Source: Bacteroidales bacterium
Lineage (GTDB): Bacteria > Bacteroidota > Bacteroidia > Bacteroidales > Lentimicrobiaceae
Assembly (NCBI GenBank): GCA_024636955.1
Contig: JAGXGB010000057.1
Location: forward strand, 1 to 64,000
Direction: 5' to 3'
DNA: 64,000 nucleotides
A program made the translations under genes and the position numbers. The notes beneath the pieces were generated by a model. It saw nothing but the letters and a program-made list of their open reading frames with translations. It ran no database searches and was not told where the DNA came from. Numbering within the stretch: the first letter of the stretch is position 1; the number at the start of each line of letters is the position of its first letter. Positions 8,017 to 17,627 of this stretch are shown here, piece after piece.

Positions 8017-10095
8017 TTAATTTACTTTCTCTGTCTCCTTGTATAATGCAAATGCCTTTTCACTTAACTCTCCTAGCGTAATCTTATCAAAGAAAATGTA
8101 CGGAGGAATGTTAACCTCAAACTTTTGCAGGAAGTCCTGTTGCAATTGTACTGCTTTTAAAGAATTTAAACCATATGCTGAAATCATACGTCCGGTGTCA
8201 ATCTTTTCAAGCGCAACATTCAGTTTAAGATGTATCCATACCATAAGCCAGGCTTGAATAGCAACCAGATCAACATTGCTTTTAATATCACCCGCTGGGC
8301 TTTCGGCTAAAGATTCACCAACAACTTCAAGCGTTTTATTGAGGTATCCCTCTTTACAGGCTTTGCGTTGTATTTTTCCGCTTGAGGTTTTCGGGATACT
8401 TGCAGTGCGCAGCAATTGAATGGCGTAAACCTGTTGTTCGAATTCTTCAGCAATATTATTGCGAATGGCGTCACAAACAGCCTCTGTATCAAGAGTACGA
8501 ATATAGGAGCGTTCAACCTCAGCAACAATAACCAGCTTTTCAGTTGAATCTACTTCTATTGAAAACGCAGCACTTGCAGACTGTCTGATTGCCGGATGAC
8601 TATGCTCGGCAATGTACTCAATATCCTGAGGATAGTAATTTCTGCCATGGAGGATAATCATATCTTTCAGGCGGCCTGTTATATATATCTCTCCATCATG
8701 GATGAATCCAAGATCGCCGGTTCTGAGGTATTGCAAGCTGTCTTTACTACCATCTGATGATTGCCCACCGGCAGGTATTTTAACGCCAAAGGTTTGCTTG
8801 GTTATCTCTTCATTATTCCAATAGCCGGCAGTAACAATTGAGCCTGACACCCAGATTTCACCTACTTCATCCTTGCCACATACTTCTAATGTATCAGGAT
8901 TTACTATCTCTACCCTTGTATCTATCCATGGGTATCCAACGCCTACAAGATAACGTGAGTCAGGATTGTCCGGATCAGTTGTTACAATACGATTTCGTTC
9001 AAGGGCACTTCCCGACACACATAAGTATACAGGTCCTCTGCCAGCTTCTGGACCAGAAATAATCAGTGTTGTTTCAGCCATCCCATAGCCTGGCGACAGA
9101 GATTCTTTTCTTATACCATGATCTTTATAAACCTGTATAAAGCGTTCAAAGGTTTCTTTCCTGATAGGTTCTGCCGCACAATATAAGGTCTCAATTGTTG
9201 ACAGATCCAATGTTCTTCTTTCTTCTTCAGTAATGCTGTCAACACATAGGTTAAAAGCAAAATTAGGCGCACCTCCGTGGGTACCTTTATATTTGGCAAT
9301 AGCTTTTAGCCACCTTAAAGGCTTCTGAATGAAAGCTACAGGTTGCAATAACACACCCAAATAGCCATTGTAAACAGGACCTAATACCCCGTCAATAAGT
9401 CCCATATCGTGGAAACTCGGCAGCCAGGTTACTGATACACTTTGGGGTTTAAGATTAAAACTTTGACGTATGAACTCAAGGTTTCTAACAATGTTTTTGT
9501 GAGTGACCATAACACCCTTTGGTAATCCTGTTGAGCCTGATGTATACTGTAACAACGCAATATCAGATGGGGCAGGTTTTGCTATGTTACTATATGGAAA
9601 ATCTTCCTCGTTATTAGGGATATTGCCAGTTAATATCCAATTGAGGTTTCTTAAATCATCAAGATCAGAGAATGACCTTTCACAGCTAGCAAAGATATCT
9701 TCCATTGAGAGAACTATCTTAGCTCCAGAATCAATTACCAATGTCTTTATCCTTTCAACGGACCTGTTTTTCCTTGGTGGATAGGCTGGTACAGCAATGA
9801 TGCCGGCATAAAAGCAACCAAACAGAGCCTTTATGAAGTCGATACCCCCTGGATAAAGCATAAGCGCACGTTCACCTTTCATGTTCAAGGCTATTAATCC
9901 GGCAGCAATCTTCCTGGCAGCTCTATCAAGCTCCAGATAAGTGATACGTTCTTCATCATCCTCACCGTCCTTCAGAAATATGAATGCGGTATTGTCAGGC
10001 GTGTACTGTGCACGCGTTTGCAGGATTTCGGGCAGTGTATAGTTGAATGTATCAACTGTTGTGATACTATCGTTCAGGAAATTAGTCAGGCTCAT
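8017..10095 (-). CDS. Fatty acyl-AMP ligase fused to a C-terminal acyl carrier domain
   Basis: The first roughly 580 residues are an AMP-forming ligase of the FAAL subfamily: LLQYTSGSTGLPKGVM, HGGAPNFAFNLC, CAAEPIRKETFERF, YGMAETTL and the adenylate motif YLRTGDLGFIHDGEIYITGR. The PAYPPRKNRSVERI segment is FAAL-like rather than acyl-CoA-synthetase-like. The last 80 residues form a phosphopantetheine-binding domain with AYGLNSLKAVQL, the Ser being about 47 residues from the C-terminus. The protein should activate a fatty acid and load it on its own carrier arm. I chose ATG 10095 (MSLTNFL); a TTG four codons upstream is less likely. A TATTTTTG -7 element lies just ahead. The acceptor of the acyl chain is unknown. 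Confidence 0.9.
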   Translation of the reverse strand: MSLTNFLNDSITTVDTFNYTLPEILQTRAQYTPDNTAFIFLKDGEDDEERITYLELDRAARKIAAGLIALNMKGERALMLYPGGIDFIKALFGCFYAGIIAVPAYPPRKNRSVERIKTLVIDSGAKIVLSMEDIFASCERSFSDLDDLRNLNWILTGNIPNNEEDFPYSNIAKPAPSDIALLQYTSGSTGLPKGVMVTHKNIVRNLEFIRQSFNLKPQSVSVTWLPSFHDMGLIDGVLGPVYNGYLGVLLQPVAFIQKPLRWLKAIAKYKGTHGGAPNFAFNLCVDSITEEERRTLDLSTIETLYCAAEPIRKETFERFIQVYKDHGIRKESLSPGYGMAETTLIISGPEAGRGPVYLCVSGSALERNRIVTTDPDNPDSRYLVGVGYPWIDTRVEIVNPDTLEVCGKDEVGEIWVSGSIVTAGYWNNEEITKQTFGVKIPAGGQSSDGSKDSLQYLRTGDLGFIHDGEIYITGRLKDMIILHGRNYYPQDIEYIAEHSHPAIRQSASAAFSIEVDSTEKLVIVAEVERSYIRTLDTEAVCDAIRNNIAEEFEQQVYAIQLLRTASIPKTSSGKIQRKACKEGYLNKTLEVVGESLAESPAGDIKSNVDLVAIQAWLMVWIHLKLNVALEKIDTGRMISAYGLNSLKAVQLQQDFLQKFEVNIPPYIFFDKITLGELSEKAFALYKETEKVN

Positions 10096-10121
10096 AAAAG
10101 GGGGCAATGCAATTTAACGTG

Positions 10122-10129
10122 CAAAAATA
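10122..10129 (-). promoter_or_regulatory. -7 element upstream of the FAAL-carrier gene
   Basis: Minus-strand TATTTTTG matches TAnnTTTG and lies 27 bases before the ATG at 10095. It supports that start over the TTG at 10107. No matching -33 element was seen. Confidence 0.5.
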
Positions 10130-10328
10130 GGAAAAGAAATGAAGCATTGAAAAAATTGGTAAATTATTGTAATTCAGATTGTTTCAATGTCTTTTCTGGT
10201 ATTTGGGTTCATAATCAGAGAAATACATCTGAAACTAGTCTGTATGCATTGCTTCAATAATAGAATTTTATGCAGGCAGAATTAATGTGCCCGTTTCATC
10301 AAGTATGCATAAACTAAGCTATTACCGC

Positions 10329-11552
10329 TTAAATAGGTTTTACTTTTCTCTGGTTGAATTTCCAATATACTTTTAAGAAAATGCCGAGCCTTTTGTTGAG
10401 CCAATTCCTCATACCGTATGGCAAGTGATCACCAAGCATAATAAGGCGATACATTAAAGAAGCATATATAAGGGAAGGCATAATCCATAAGTAAAGTCCC
10501 GGACTGAATTTTGGAAACATTCTCTGGTAGCCTGCCTTTTCTGCTGTTTTACCCATCACTAGATCGGCAACTTTAATCTGCCTTGGTGTCATTTCAGTTT
10601 GCCACTTATTCATTCGCTCAGTAGAGATTGGATTAAAGAGGCTCTTATGAATATGGCTGATATCTTCAGTACCCTGATAGGCCTTCTGGACGTCTTTTTT
10701 CTTCTCATAGAATGAAAGCACTGAAGGATCAAACTCAATTCCCAGAAAGTCACAGAGCAAGAGGCAATGATGTTCAGGATCAGCTACCAGATCTTCGTAA
10801 CGTATGGAGTAGATAAGTCCGGGATTCTTCTTTTTAAGTTTCCACATCTTTCGGAGTGCATACTTCCACCGGTAAATAACAATCGGAACAATAGGCACCT
10901 CAAAGTTGACATTAACAAGCGACAGGTAATTATCTCTGTAGTCGCGGGTTATATGGATGATCTTTGATTCGGGAAAGAGCTTATGAATCCGGTCGGCGTA
11001 TAGTGAATACATAGGATTCTTGTCGCCAATCATGGTGATCTCCTTCTTTTCATACACTGAGAGGTATGAATGGTACACCTGCATTACCATTTGTTTGAAA
11101 GATGCTTCACCTTTAAACTTCAAGAGGTGTTCATAAAGCTCTTTCTTATCTATTAACCACTTATCAAAGTACCTAACCTTGAAAAGGTCTCCTACAAATT
11201 CCTCTATTACTGACTCATTCCAATGTGTGATCTTCTCATACTTCTTGTACAAGATGATGATGAAAGGACTTTCAGGGGGTAACAACAGATTAGGATGTGC
11301 TTCAAAGAGTAATCGCAGTAGGGTAGTACCCGACCTTGGACGGCCAATAATGAAGAAGAACGGTTTATCTTGCATTGAAGGAATTGTAGCTAATAGTGGT
11401 TGTGACTTTTTCTTTAATAACATTCTGAATACCAGCCAGCCAAAAGTAAAAGTGTTGCAGTCGAGCCAGAGATACCATCTGACGACTTTTGAGTGCCTGG
11501 ACGATGTAAACAGAAGATTATCAGGCTGTAAAATTAGGGAAATATCCTTCAA
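10329..11552 (-). CDS. Sulfotransferase-family protein (paralogue 1)
   Basis: The fold is that of PAPS-dependent sulfotransferases. The 5'-phosphosulfate loop is IIGRPRSGTTLL (68-79), and the 3'-phosphate-binding region includes IIHITRDYRDNYLS. It should transfer sulfate to a sugar or lipid hydroxyl. It is a clear paralogue of the gene at 14122-15183: both share THWN, GDKN, RYEDL and KSLFNPI blocks. The annotated start is a TTG. ATG codons at 11423 and 11375 (MQDKPFF) are alternatives, and the second would match the short N-terminus of the paralogue. It is divergent from the MBOAT gene. The acceptor is unknown. Confidence 0.85.
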   Translation of the reverse strand: MKDISLILQPDNLLFTSSRHSKVVRWYLWLDCNTFTFGWLVFRMLLKKKSQPLLATIPSMQDKPFFFIIGRPRSGTTLLRLLFEAHPNLLLPPESPFIIILYKKYEKITHWNESVIEEFVGDLFKVRYFDKWLIDKKELYEHLLKFKGEASFKQMVMQVYHSYLSVYEKKEITMIGDKNPMYSLYADRIHKLFPESKIIHITRDYRDNYLSLVNVNFEVPIVPIVIYRWKYALRKMWKLKKKNPGLIYSIRYEDLVADPEHHCLLLCDFLGIEFDPSVLSFYEKKKDVQKAYQGTEDISHIHKSLFNPISTERMNKWQTEMTPRQIKVADLVMGKTAEKAGYQRMFPKFSPGLYLWIMPSLIYASLMYRLIMLGDHLPYGMRNWLNKRLGIFLKVYWKFNQRKVKPI

Positions 11553-11608
11553 TACGTAGTTAATTAACGGAAAATGCTTTATTTTGCACCCGAAACAGGG
11601 GATATTTC

Positions 11609-13060
11609 ATGCTTTTCAATTCTATAGAATACCTTATATTTTTTCCTGCAGTAGTGGCGCTCTACTTCAGCATACCTGATAAATGGAAGTGGGTGCTATT
11701 GCTCATAGCCAGTTATGCTTTTTACATGAGCTGGAAAGCTGAGTATGTGTTGCTTATAATGTTTACCACCCTTGTTGATTACTTCATCGGATTGCAACTG
11801 GTAAAAGAGAAGGAAAAAAAGAAAAGAAAATTTCTTGTAGCCCTAAGCATTATCGTCAATATTGGTATGCTTGCAGGGTTCAAGTACCTGAATTTCTTCA
11901 CACAGAGTGTTAATGACGTACTTGGAGCATTCAATTCCAATGTATCGTCACCTATCTGGGATATACTGCTGCCGGTAGGAATATCTTTCTTTATTTTCCA
12001 GTCGCTTAGTTATACCATCGATGTATATCGTAATAACGCTCCTGCTGAAAGACACCTTGGTAAGTTTGCCTTATATGTATCGTTCTTCCCACAACTGGTT
12101 GCCGGACCAATTGAACGATCAACAAGTTTATTACCACAAATTAAAAAGCCTGCTAAATTTAGTGAAGAACGACTGGTAAGCGGGTTAAAACTTATGCTCT
12201 GGGGTTTCTTTAAAAAGCTTGTGATAGCTGATAGACTTGGCATGTTTGTTAACTACGTTTATGAAAATCCTTCACAACATGCCGGTATCACTATAATACT
12301 TGCAACAGTTCTTTTTGCCTTCCAACTTTATAGTGATTTCTCAGGCTACACTGATATAGCAAGAGGTTCAGCCAGAATACTCGGGTATGAATTGATGATT
12401 AACTTCAATCGTCCGATGACAGCAACGTCACTTAGGGACTTTTGGAACCGTTGGCATATATCATTAACTACATGGTTCCGTGATTATGTGCTGTATTCAC
12501 TTCCATATATCAAGGGAAATCAGGTTAAGTACCATTTGTTCTACCGTAATCTGGTTATCACTTTCCTTCTTATGGGTTTATGGCATGGCGCTTCATGGAC
12601 ATTTGTTATATTCGGGCTCATTCATGGTGTGATGCTTGTGCTTGAAACAATAACTGAAAAGGCACGAACCAGTCTTTATGATTACACGGGAATAAGCAAG
12701 TCAGCCACGTTAAAAAATACTCTTGGATTATTATTTACCTTCTCACTTGTAACAGTATCATTGTATTTCTTTAGGGCAAATAGTCTTGCAGATAGTTTGC
12801 TGCTTTTAAAGAACTCTCTGGACTTTAGCACTATGAGTGAAGCAATTGCCTATATATTGAAAAGTAATGAAGTGCTGTTTGGAATCCTAATGGTTATTGG
12901 ATTGCTAATAATAGAGCACATGCATTCAAAGCGCAATATTATAGAAGCTATTGCATCGAAGCCAATTATGGTAAGATGGTCTTTGTATTCGGGCTTCGTG
13001 TTTTTCGTATTATTGTTTGGTGTTCTTCACGAGAATAAGTTTATTTACTTTCAGTTTTAA
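11609..13060 (+). CDS. MBOAT-family O-acyltransferase (AlgI/DltB-like)
   Basis: This 483-residue, multi-membrane-segment protein belongs to the MBOAT family. Key regions are RDFWNRWHISLTTWFRDYV (around His283) and LMGLWHGASW, whose His326 is the expected catalytic histidine. AlgI/DltB relatives pass an acyl group across the membrane to a glycan, together with an SGNH-fold partner, and such a partner follows six bases downstream. The pair sits between two sulfotransferase genes, so the target is probably a sulfated or sulfatable surface glycan; that is inference. Confidence 0.93.
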   Translation: MLFNSIEYLIFFPAVVALYFSIPDKWKWVLLLIASYAFYMSWKAEYVLLIMFTTLVDYFIGLQLVKEKEKKKRKFLVALSIIVNIGMLAGFKYLNFFTQSVNDVLGAFNSNVSSPIWDILLPVGISFFIFQSLSYTIDVYRNNAPAERHLGKFALYVSFFPQLVAGPIERSTSLLPQIKKPAKFSEERLVSGLKLMLWGFFKKLVIADRLGMFVNYVYENPSQHAGITIILATVLFAFQLYSDFSGYTDIARGSARILGYELMINFNRPMTATSLRDFWNRWHISLTTWFRDYVLYSLPYIKGNQVKYHLFYRNLVITFLLMGLWHGASWTFVIFGLIHGVMLVLETITEKARTSLYDYTGISKSATLKNTLGLLFTFSLVTVSLYFFRANSLADSLLLLKNSLDFSTMSEAIAYILKSNEVLFGILMVIGLLIIEHMHSKRNIIEAIASKPIMVRWSLYSGFVFFVLLFGVLHENKFIYFQF

Positions 13061-13066
13061 CTCAGG

Positions 13067-14056
13067 ATGTCAAGGAAATTCGCCATAAGGTTTGCGTTGT
13101 TTGTGGGTTTGATCTTGCTGATCAACACAATACTTGATCAGTCGTTCAAAGCATTCTCTGTGCACAACATCCTGAATGAGAAGATGGATGAGCAGTTTAC
13201 TGAATATAATGACACACTTAAATTCCTGGCGCTTGGTAATTCACATAACTGTATAAACACTCATATTCTTGACAAGAGCTTCAATTATGGCTCACCCAGT
13301 GAAAATTACATACAGTCGTATTACAAACTAAAGCATATACTGGAAACCACAGGTAAGAAGCCGGAGTACCTGTTGTTGCAATCTGACCTTTCATCATATG
13401 GCGAAAAGATATCCAACCGCTATGAATACAATTCATACTGGATCAAATACATCGACTATATAGAACTTGCAAAAGTAAAAGACGACAAGAGCATTCTTAC
13501 AAAATGGATTGAAGGCAAGTTCTTTTCATACGCCGGTAATTATAAGGATATTCAGCTTTCCATAGTTTATCGGATAAAGATGAAGAACATTGAAATGTAT
13601 AATGGTTACAGGCCACATCGTGATTATAAGAACTTTGCTGATGAGCCTAATAAGCGTAAGACTGCCTGGAATAAGGCCCAATTGATCTTATCAGGTGACG
13701 TGTATTTTGATGAGGCTATAAAGCATTATTTCGATAAGATGATGCAATTATGTCAGGAACATAATGTGAAGGTGATTTTAATCAGATATCCACTAACAAG
13801 GGAGTTTGATGAAGAAGAGAAAAAGATAGTTCCTGCTGATAAACTTTATACTGAGGTTGAAAATATAGCTTCACGCTACAATATATATCAAGGCACTTTT
13901 GATTATCATAATCTGTATTTCGATAATCCGGAATACTTCTTTGACCCCGATCACCTGAATATTCAAGGTTCTGATCTTCTTACACAGCGTCTGAAAAAGG
14001 ATATTGAAGCCTTGGAATCAAACCTTGCAGAGAAAAACATTCTTGCATTAGATTAA
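13067..14056 (+). CDS. SGNH-hydrolase-like partner of the MBOAT protein
   Basis: The protein has one N-terminal membrane anchor (about residues 8-24), then a domain with LALGNSH (block I, Ser59) and near the end DPDHLNIQGS (DxxH, about 293-296). These are the Ser and Asp/His of SGNH-fold enzymes such as DltD, AlgJ and AlgX. The start is ATG six bases after the MBOAT stop, so the two are translationally close and probably work as a two-component acyl-transfer system with the anchored domain outside the membrane. No close named homologue is recognised. Confidence 0.75.
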   Translation: MSRKFAIRFALFVGLILLINTILDQSFKAFSVHNILNEKMDEQFTEYNDTLKFLALGNSHNCINTHILDKSFNYGSPSENYIQSYYKLKHILETTGKKPEYLLLQSDLSSYGEKISNRYEYNSYWIKYIDYIELAKVKDDKSILTKWIEGKFFSYAGNYKDIQLSIVYRIKMKNIEMYNGYRPHRDYKNFADEPNKRKTAWNKAQLILSGDVYFDEAIKHYFDKMMQLCQEHNVKVILIRYPLTREFDEEEKKIVPADKLYTEVENIASRYNIYQGTFDYHNLYFDNPEYFFDPDHLNIQGSDLLTQRLKKDIEALESNLAEKNILALD

Positions 14057-14121
14057 ATGTACTGCGAAAGAAACGTACTGCGATAGATTAGTGCATTTTA
14101 ACTAAAATAATGCTGGATGGG

Positions 14122-15183
14122 TTATGGGTTTTCCTGCTTTTTAATGGACAGGCCGCGACTTGTCCCTACAAGTTTCCCAAAAACTTTAGCAAGCCATAAG
14201 GGGCCTTTACTTAGAAGCTTCTCCCTTAACCTATATGGGAACCGATCGATAATATATGTCATAAGGTAAAGCAAACTTGCATAGGTAGTTCCCGGAGCAG
14301 CCTTCAAGGCTGATATTAGATTGTAATTTTTATACTGCCTGTCATAACCTGCCAAATCAGCATACTTCCCTGCAACCTGATCAGCAATTCTTATTTGAGA
14401 TGATGAGAGTGATTGCTTCCATAATCCCAGGCGACTGGTGTTAATAGGATTAAACAAGCTTTTATGGTGCTTTTGAAGGATATCATCGGGATATACTTCA
14501 CTCGCTTTTTCCTTCATCTTATAGAATTCAAATACCTCGGGTAAATACTCAATTCCAAGGAATTCGCATATTTTTTTGAAGTGAAGGTGAGGATCAGTTG
14601 CAAGGTCTTCATACCTGATAAAATATAATGATCCCGGATACCTTTCAGCCGCTTGTAGTGCTTTCTTGTAAAAGTACTTCCACTTGTATGTTACAAGTGA
14701 AATAACAGGCAATTCAAAATCAACTTTTGTTACTGAATGGAAGTTATCGCGGTAGTCCCTCAGGATGTAAATAAACTTGGCATTAGGATATATTTTCTTG
14801 AGTCTGTCAGTGTAAATAGTATATCCATGGTTTTTATCGCCAATAAGCTTAATCTCCCTTTTGGGATAAAAAGAGATGAAGTTAAGATATACGGTTTCGC
14901 ATATTTCTACAAAAGATGATTGACCTGCTTTAGCATGCAAATCAGCCTTCAGTTTCTCATGATTGATGTTCCAGGCGCTAAACTGCCATTGTTCAAGAAG
15001 ATCATCGTAAAAGTTGTCTATCAGAGCTTTATTCCAGTGTGTAATTTTTCCATACCGGGGATAAAGATTAAGAACAAACTGGCATTCCCAGGGTATCTGA
15101 ACATCAGGATGGGCATCAAAGAGAGAACGCAGGAGGGTGGTACCTGTTCTGGGACGCCCTATAATAAAGAAGATTGGAACCAT
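14122..15183 (-). CDS. Sulfotransferase-family protein (paralogue 2)
   Basis: This 353-residue protein begins directly with the PAPS-binding loop, FFIIGRPRTGTTLL (5-18). It retains GDKNHGYTIY, FIYILRDYRDNFHS and RYEDLATDP, and ends with a basic tail. It is paralogous to the protein at 10329-11552 along its whole length. It is convergent with the SGNH gene, 65 bases apart. The likely role is sulfation of a glycan or lipid built by this region. The acceptor and position are unknown. Confidence 0.86.
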   Translation of the reverse strand: MVPIFFIIGRPRTGTTLLRSLFDAHPDVQIPWECQFVLNLYPRYGKITHWNKALIDNFYDDLLEQWQFSAWNINHEKLKADLHAKAGQSSFVEICETVYLNFISFYPKREIKLIGDKNHGYTIYTDRLKKIYPNAKFIYILRDYRDNFHSVTKVDFELPVISLVTYKWKYFYKKALQAAERYPGSLYFIRYEDLATDPHLHFKKICEFLGIEYLPEVFEFYKMKEKASEVYPDDILQKHHKSLFNPINTSRLGLWKQSLSSSQIRIADQVAGKYADLAGYDRQYKNYNLISALKAAPGTTYASLLYLMTYIIDRFPYRLREKLLSKGPLWLAKVFGKLVGTSRGLSIKKQENP

Positions 15184-15304
15184 CAGGTTGTATTAATATT
15201 TTAACCAGTTCAACTATTTTGACCTGTTTTATTACTTTGATATGATCAGCCAATTCTGATCGAATCAATAATGCTAACTGGTTCTATTGGTTAACTTAGT
15301 TCAA

Positions 15305-15877
15305 TTATTTACCGGGTACACCACTTGTACGCGTCCATGTAAGAGTTTTACTGATAAAGCCAACACCACCATTTACCTGTATTGCGTTCTTGCTTTTATC
15401 AAGATTCACTTTACAATTGAATGTACGCCCAGTTTGTGGTTGGTAAATCTTACCACCTTCATAAGTATCAGTTTTGGGATTGTACTTCAGTCCACTGATC
15501 ATTGTTGTGCCAAGTAAAGGATTATTTCTCTTTGATTTATCAGGGTTATTCACATCTTTTAATGCCTTCCCGTCTCTTCCCTTTGCATTCTTTGACCAAA
15601 CGACTTTGCCTTCGTAAAGCTCACCGTTTTTCTTGAATTCAATAATTGAGCCTTTTTGAGCAGTAAGCCAAAAGCCTGTAAGGTCAGTACTGGCAATACT
15701 AGCAGCTGATGTTGGACGCACAGATGGCTTGGCAGGAGTAGCCGGTGTTGCTCTTTTATTTTGAGGAGTAACGGTCTTGGCTTTGTCAGAATTCACTGAT
15801 TGGGCGTTAAGACTGACAAATGAAAACACCATAAATGATACTGCCAGTAAAGAAGTGAATAGTTGAGTTCTCTTCAT
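15305..15877 (-). CDS. Secreted DUF2147 protein
   Basis: A signal peptide (residues 1-25, ending SLNAQS) is followed by a Thr/Ala/Pro-rich linker and, from about residue 67, a DUF2147 domain (DLTGFWLT, YEGKVVWSKN, NPLLGTTMISGLKY, GRTFNCKVNL). This domain is common in Bacteroidota exported proteins. Its function is not established and a lipocalin-like beta fold is likely. A TAATTTTG -7 element lies 30-40 bases upstream, so it is probably a single-gene unit. Confidence 0.82.
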   Translation of the reverse strand: MKRTQLFTSLLAVSFMVFSFVSLNAQSVNSDKAKTVTPQNKRATPATPAKPSVRPTSAASIASTDLTGFWLTAQKGSIIEFKKNGELYEGKVVWSKNAKGRDGKALKDVNNPDKSKRNNPLLGTTMISGLKYNPKTDTYEGGKIYQPQTGRTFNCKVNLDKSKNAIQVNGGVGFISKTLTWTRTSGVPGK

Positions 15878-15907
15878 GAGTTCTAATATTTAAGATTCTT
15901 AATTGAA

Positions 15908-15915
15908 CAAAATTA
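15908..15915 (-). promoter_or_regulatory. -7 element upstream of the DUF2147 gene
   Basis: Minus-strand TAATTTTG, a full TAnnTTTG match, lies 31 bases before the start codon. A TTG occurs 22 bases further up, slightly more than the usual spacing. Confidence 0.5.
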
Positions 15916-16041
15916 GTTAATTTATTATCTATGGTTGCAATAGTTATGCCAAAAATGTGCATTAATAGCGTGGGAATCTGCAAATAGAATTATTCTTAAT
16001 TTAGCCGCGAAGAAAAAAATCAAGTATAAAGCAACGGGGTA

Positions 16042-17184
16042 ATGAAGATTCCTTTTAATAAACCGCATTTTACCGGGCGAGAAGTGTATCACCTATCGCA
16101 GGCTGCATTGATAGGACGGCTTTCGGGAAATGGCAAGTATACACAGCAATGTCAGCAATTCTTTGAACAGAGATACTCTGTACAAAAGGTTTTACTTACT
16201 ACCAGTTGCTCTGATGCGCTTGAGATGACAGCATTGCTTTGTGATATACAACCGGGTGATGAGGTTATAATGCCTTCATATACTTTTGTTTCAACTGCCA
16301 ATGCCTATGCCTTGCGCGGTGCTAAGATTGTTTTTGCCGACAGCATGGATAATAGCCCTAACATCGATGCAAATAATATTGAAGAACTGATTACTGAAAA
16401 AACTAAAGCCATAGTAGTGGTACATTACGGTGGCATAGCATGTGATATGGACCGCATAATGGATATTGCCTCACGATACCACTTGAAAGTTGTTGAAGAT
16501 GCAGCGCAAGGGCTTGAAGCAAGTTATAAGGGAAGACAATTGGGTACTATTGGCTCATTCGGCACATTTTCTTTTCATGAAACAAAGAACATCACTTCAG
16601 GCGAAGGGGGAATGATAACCATCAATGACCCATATAAAGTAAAGGCAGCGGAAATAATGTGGGAGAAAGGTACAAGCAGAGCCGCTTTTGCAAGGGGAGA
16701 GGTTGAAAAATATGAATGGGTAGCACTTGGTAGCTCTTTCCTTCCTAATGAACTCACAGCCGCGTTTCTACAGGCTCAACTTGAATACATTGATCAAATA
16801 CAGGAGAAGCGTCTTCAGATATGGAACTCATACTTTGAAAAGCTAAATATACCTGAAATAACTGACCATATTGAACTACCTATTATTCCGGAATATGCCC
16901 TGCATAATGGTCACCTGTTCTACATTATAGTGAAAACACCAGAGGTAAGGAGTGAATTATTAAGATACTTACTTTCAAAAGAAATACAGGCTGTGTTCCA
17001 TTATCTCTCACTGCATAATTCGCCATATTTTAAACCATTTCATGGCGACAGGCAACTTCCAAATGCGGAGCGCTATTCTGGAACTTTACTGAGACTTCCG
17101 TTCTACTATTCTATCTCTGATGCCGAAATTGAATATGTGGCAGACTCCATAAAGCAGTTTTTTAGGTCAAAAATTGTCAGTTAA
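16042..17184 (+). CDS. rffA: dTDP-4-amino-4,6-dideoxygalactose transaminase (RffA/WecE)
   Basis: This PLP aminotransferase of the DegT/DnrJ family converts dTDP-4-keto-6-deoxyglucose to a 4-amino-4,6-dideoxy sugar nucleotide. It is RffA-like from end to end: MKIPFNKPHFTG at the start, VLLTTSCSDALEM, the block IQPGDEVIMPSYTFVSTANA and SFHETKNITSGEGG with the PLP lysine Lys182. The length of 380 residues is normal. It is transcribed alone here. Its amino sugar product is a natural substrate for the GNAT-type N-acyltransferase encoded at 20558-21235. The last 18 bases overlap the convergent PepSY-like gene. Confidence 0.92.
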   Translation: MKIPFNKPHFTGREVYHLSQAALIGRLSGNGKYTQQCQQFFEQRYSVQKVLLTTSCSDALEMTALLCDIQPGDEVIMPSYTFVSTANAYALRGAKIVFADSMDNSPNIDANNIEELITEKTKAIVVVHYGGIACDMDRIMDIASRYHLKVVEDAAQGLEASYKGRQLGTIGSFGTFSFHETKNITSGEGGMITINDPYKVKAAEIMWEKGTSRAAFARGEVEKYEWVALGSSFLPNELTAAFLQAQLEYIDQIQEKRLQIWNSYFEKLNIPEITDHIELPIIPEYALHNGHLFYIIVKTPEVRSELLRYLLSKEIQAVFHYLSLHNSPYFKPFHGDRQLPNAERYSGTLLRLPFYYSISDAEIEYVADSIKQFFRSKIVS

Positions 17185-17616
17185 TCGCTGCCCTTTTTCG
17201 TTAAATATTAAATCGAGCTCTTGCCAGTCAGCGCTATACATATAAACCTTGTATCGCTTTTTATTGCCGGGCATCTCCAACAGGAAAGTGCTCCCCTTAT
17301 GCCATACGCTGAACTCTTCGGAATCAATAATCTTTTTAACAGCAGAGGGGATTGCAACCGGCTCTATTTCAGTTTCAGTTTTCAGCCAATTACCTTCGGG
17401 GGAGTAGAATGCCTCCTTGTACGTATCACCTGATTTAAATGAAACAACAGCCATTCTTTCCAGAAAAGTCCACATAACATCTGTACTCCCGGGATACTGG
17501 CGTTTAAAGGCACTTTTTACCTTGTTTGAAGAACTGCCGGTTGAGCGATTGCTCTGTGTAAACACCGGATAAGAATTGAAAACTATTAATGTTGCTATTA
17601 GCAATGCCCGATACAT
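17167..17616 (-). CDS. Secreted PepSY-like (DUF2874-type) protein
   Basis: A 149-residue exported protein with a signal peptide (ends VFTQS). The body reads VKSAFKRQYPGSTDVMWTF, then beta strands with YKEAFYSPEGNWLKTETEI, VKKIIDSEEF and YSADWQELDLIFNEKGQ, the two-repeat pattern of PepSY-like putative beta-lactamase-inhibitor-like domains in Bacteroidota. No enzymatic role is known. It lies 11 bases downstream of uvrC and may be read through from it. Confidence 0.7.
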   Translation of the reverse strand: MYRALLIATLIVFNSYPVFTQSNRSTGSSSNKVKSAFKRQYPGSTDVMWTFLERMAVVSFKSGDTYKEAFYSPEGNWLKTETEIEPVAIPSAVKKIIDSEEFSVWHKGSTFLLEMPGNKKRYKVYMYSADWQELDLIFNEKGQRLTDNF

Positions 17617-17627
17617 AAACCGGATGA

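Noticed and set aside
10108-10328. Possible tRNA or small RNA in the 220-base gap between FAAL 1 and sulfotransferase 1
   Set aside because: A GGTTCATAATC stretch resembles a T-arm only weakly, and no acceptor stem, anticodon arm or CCA end could be matched.
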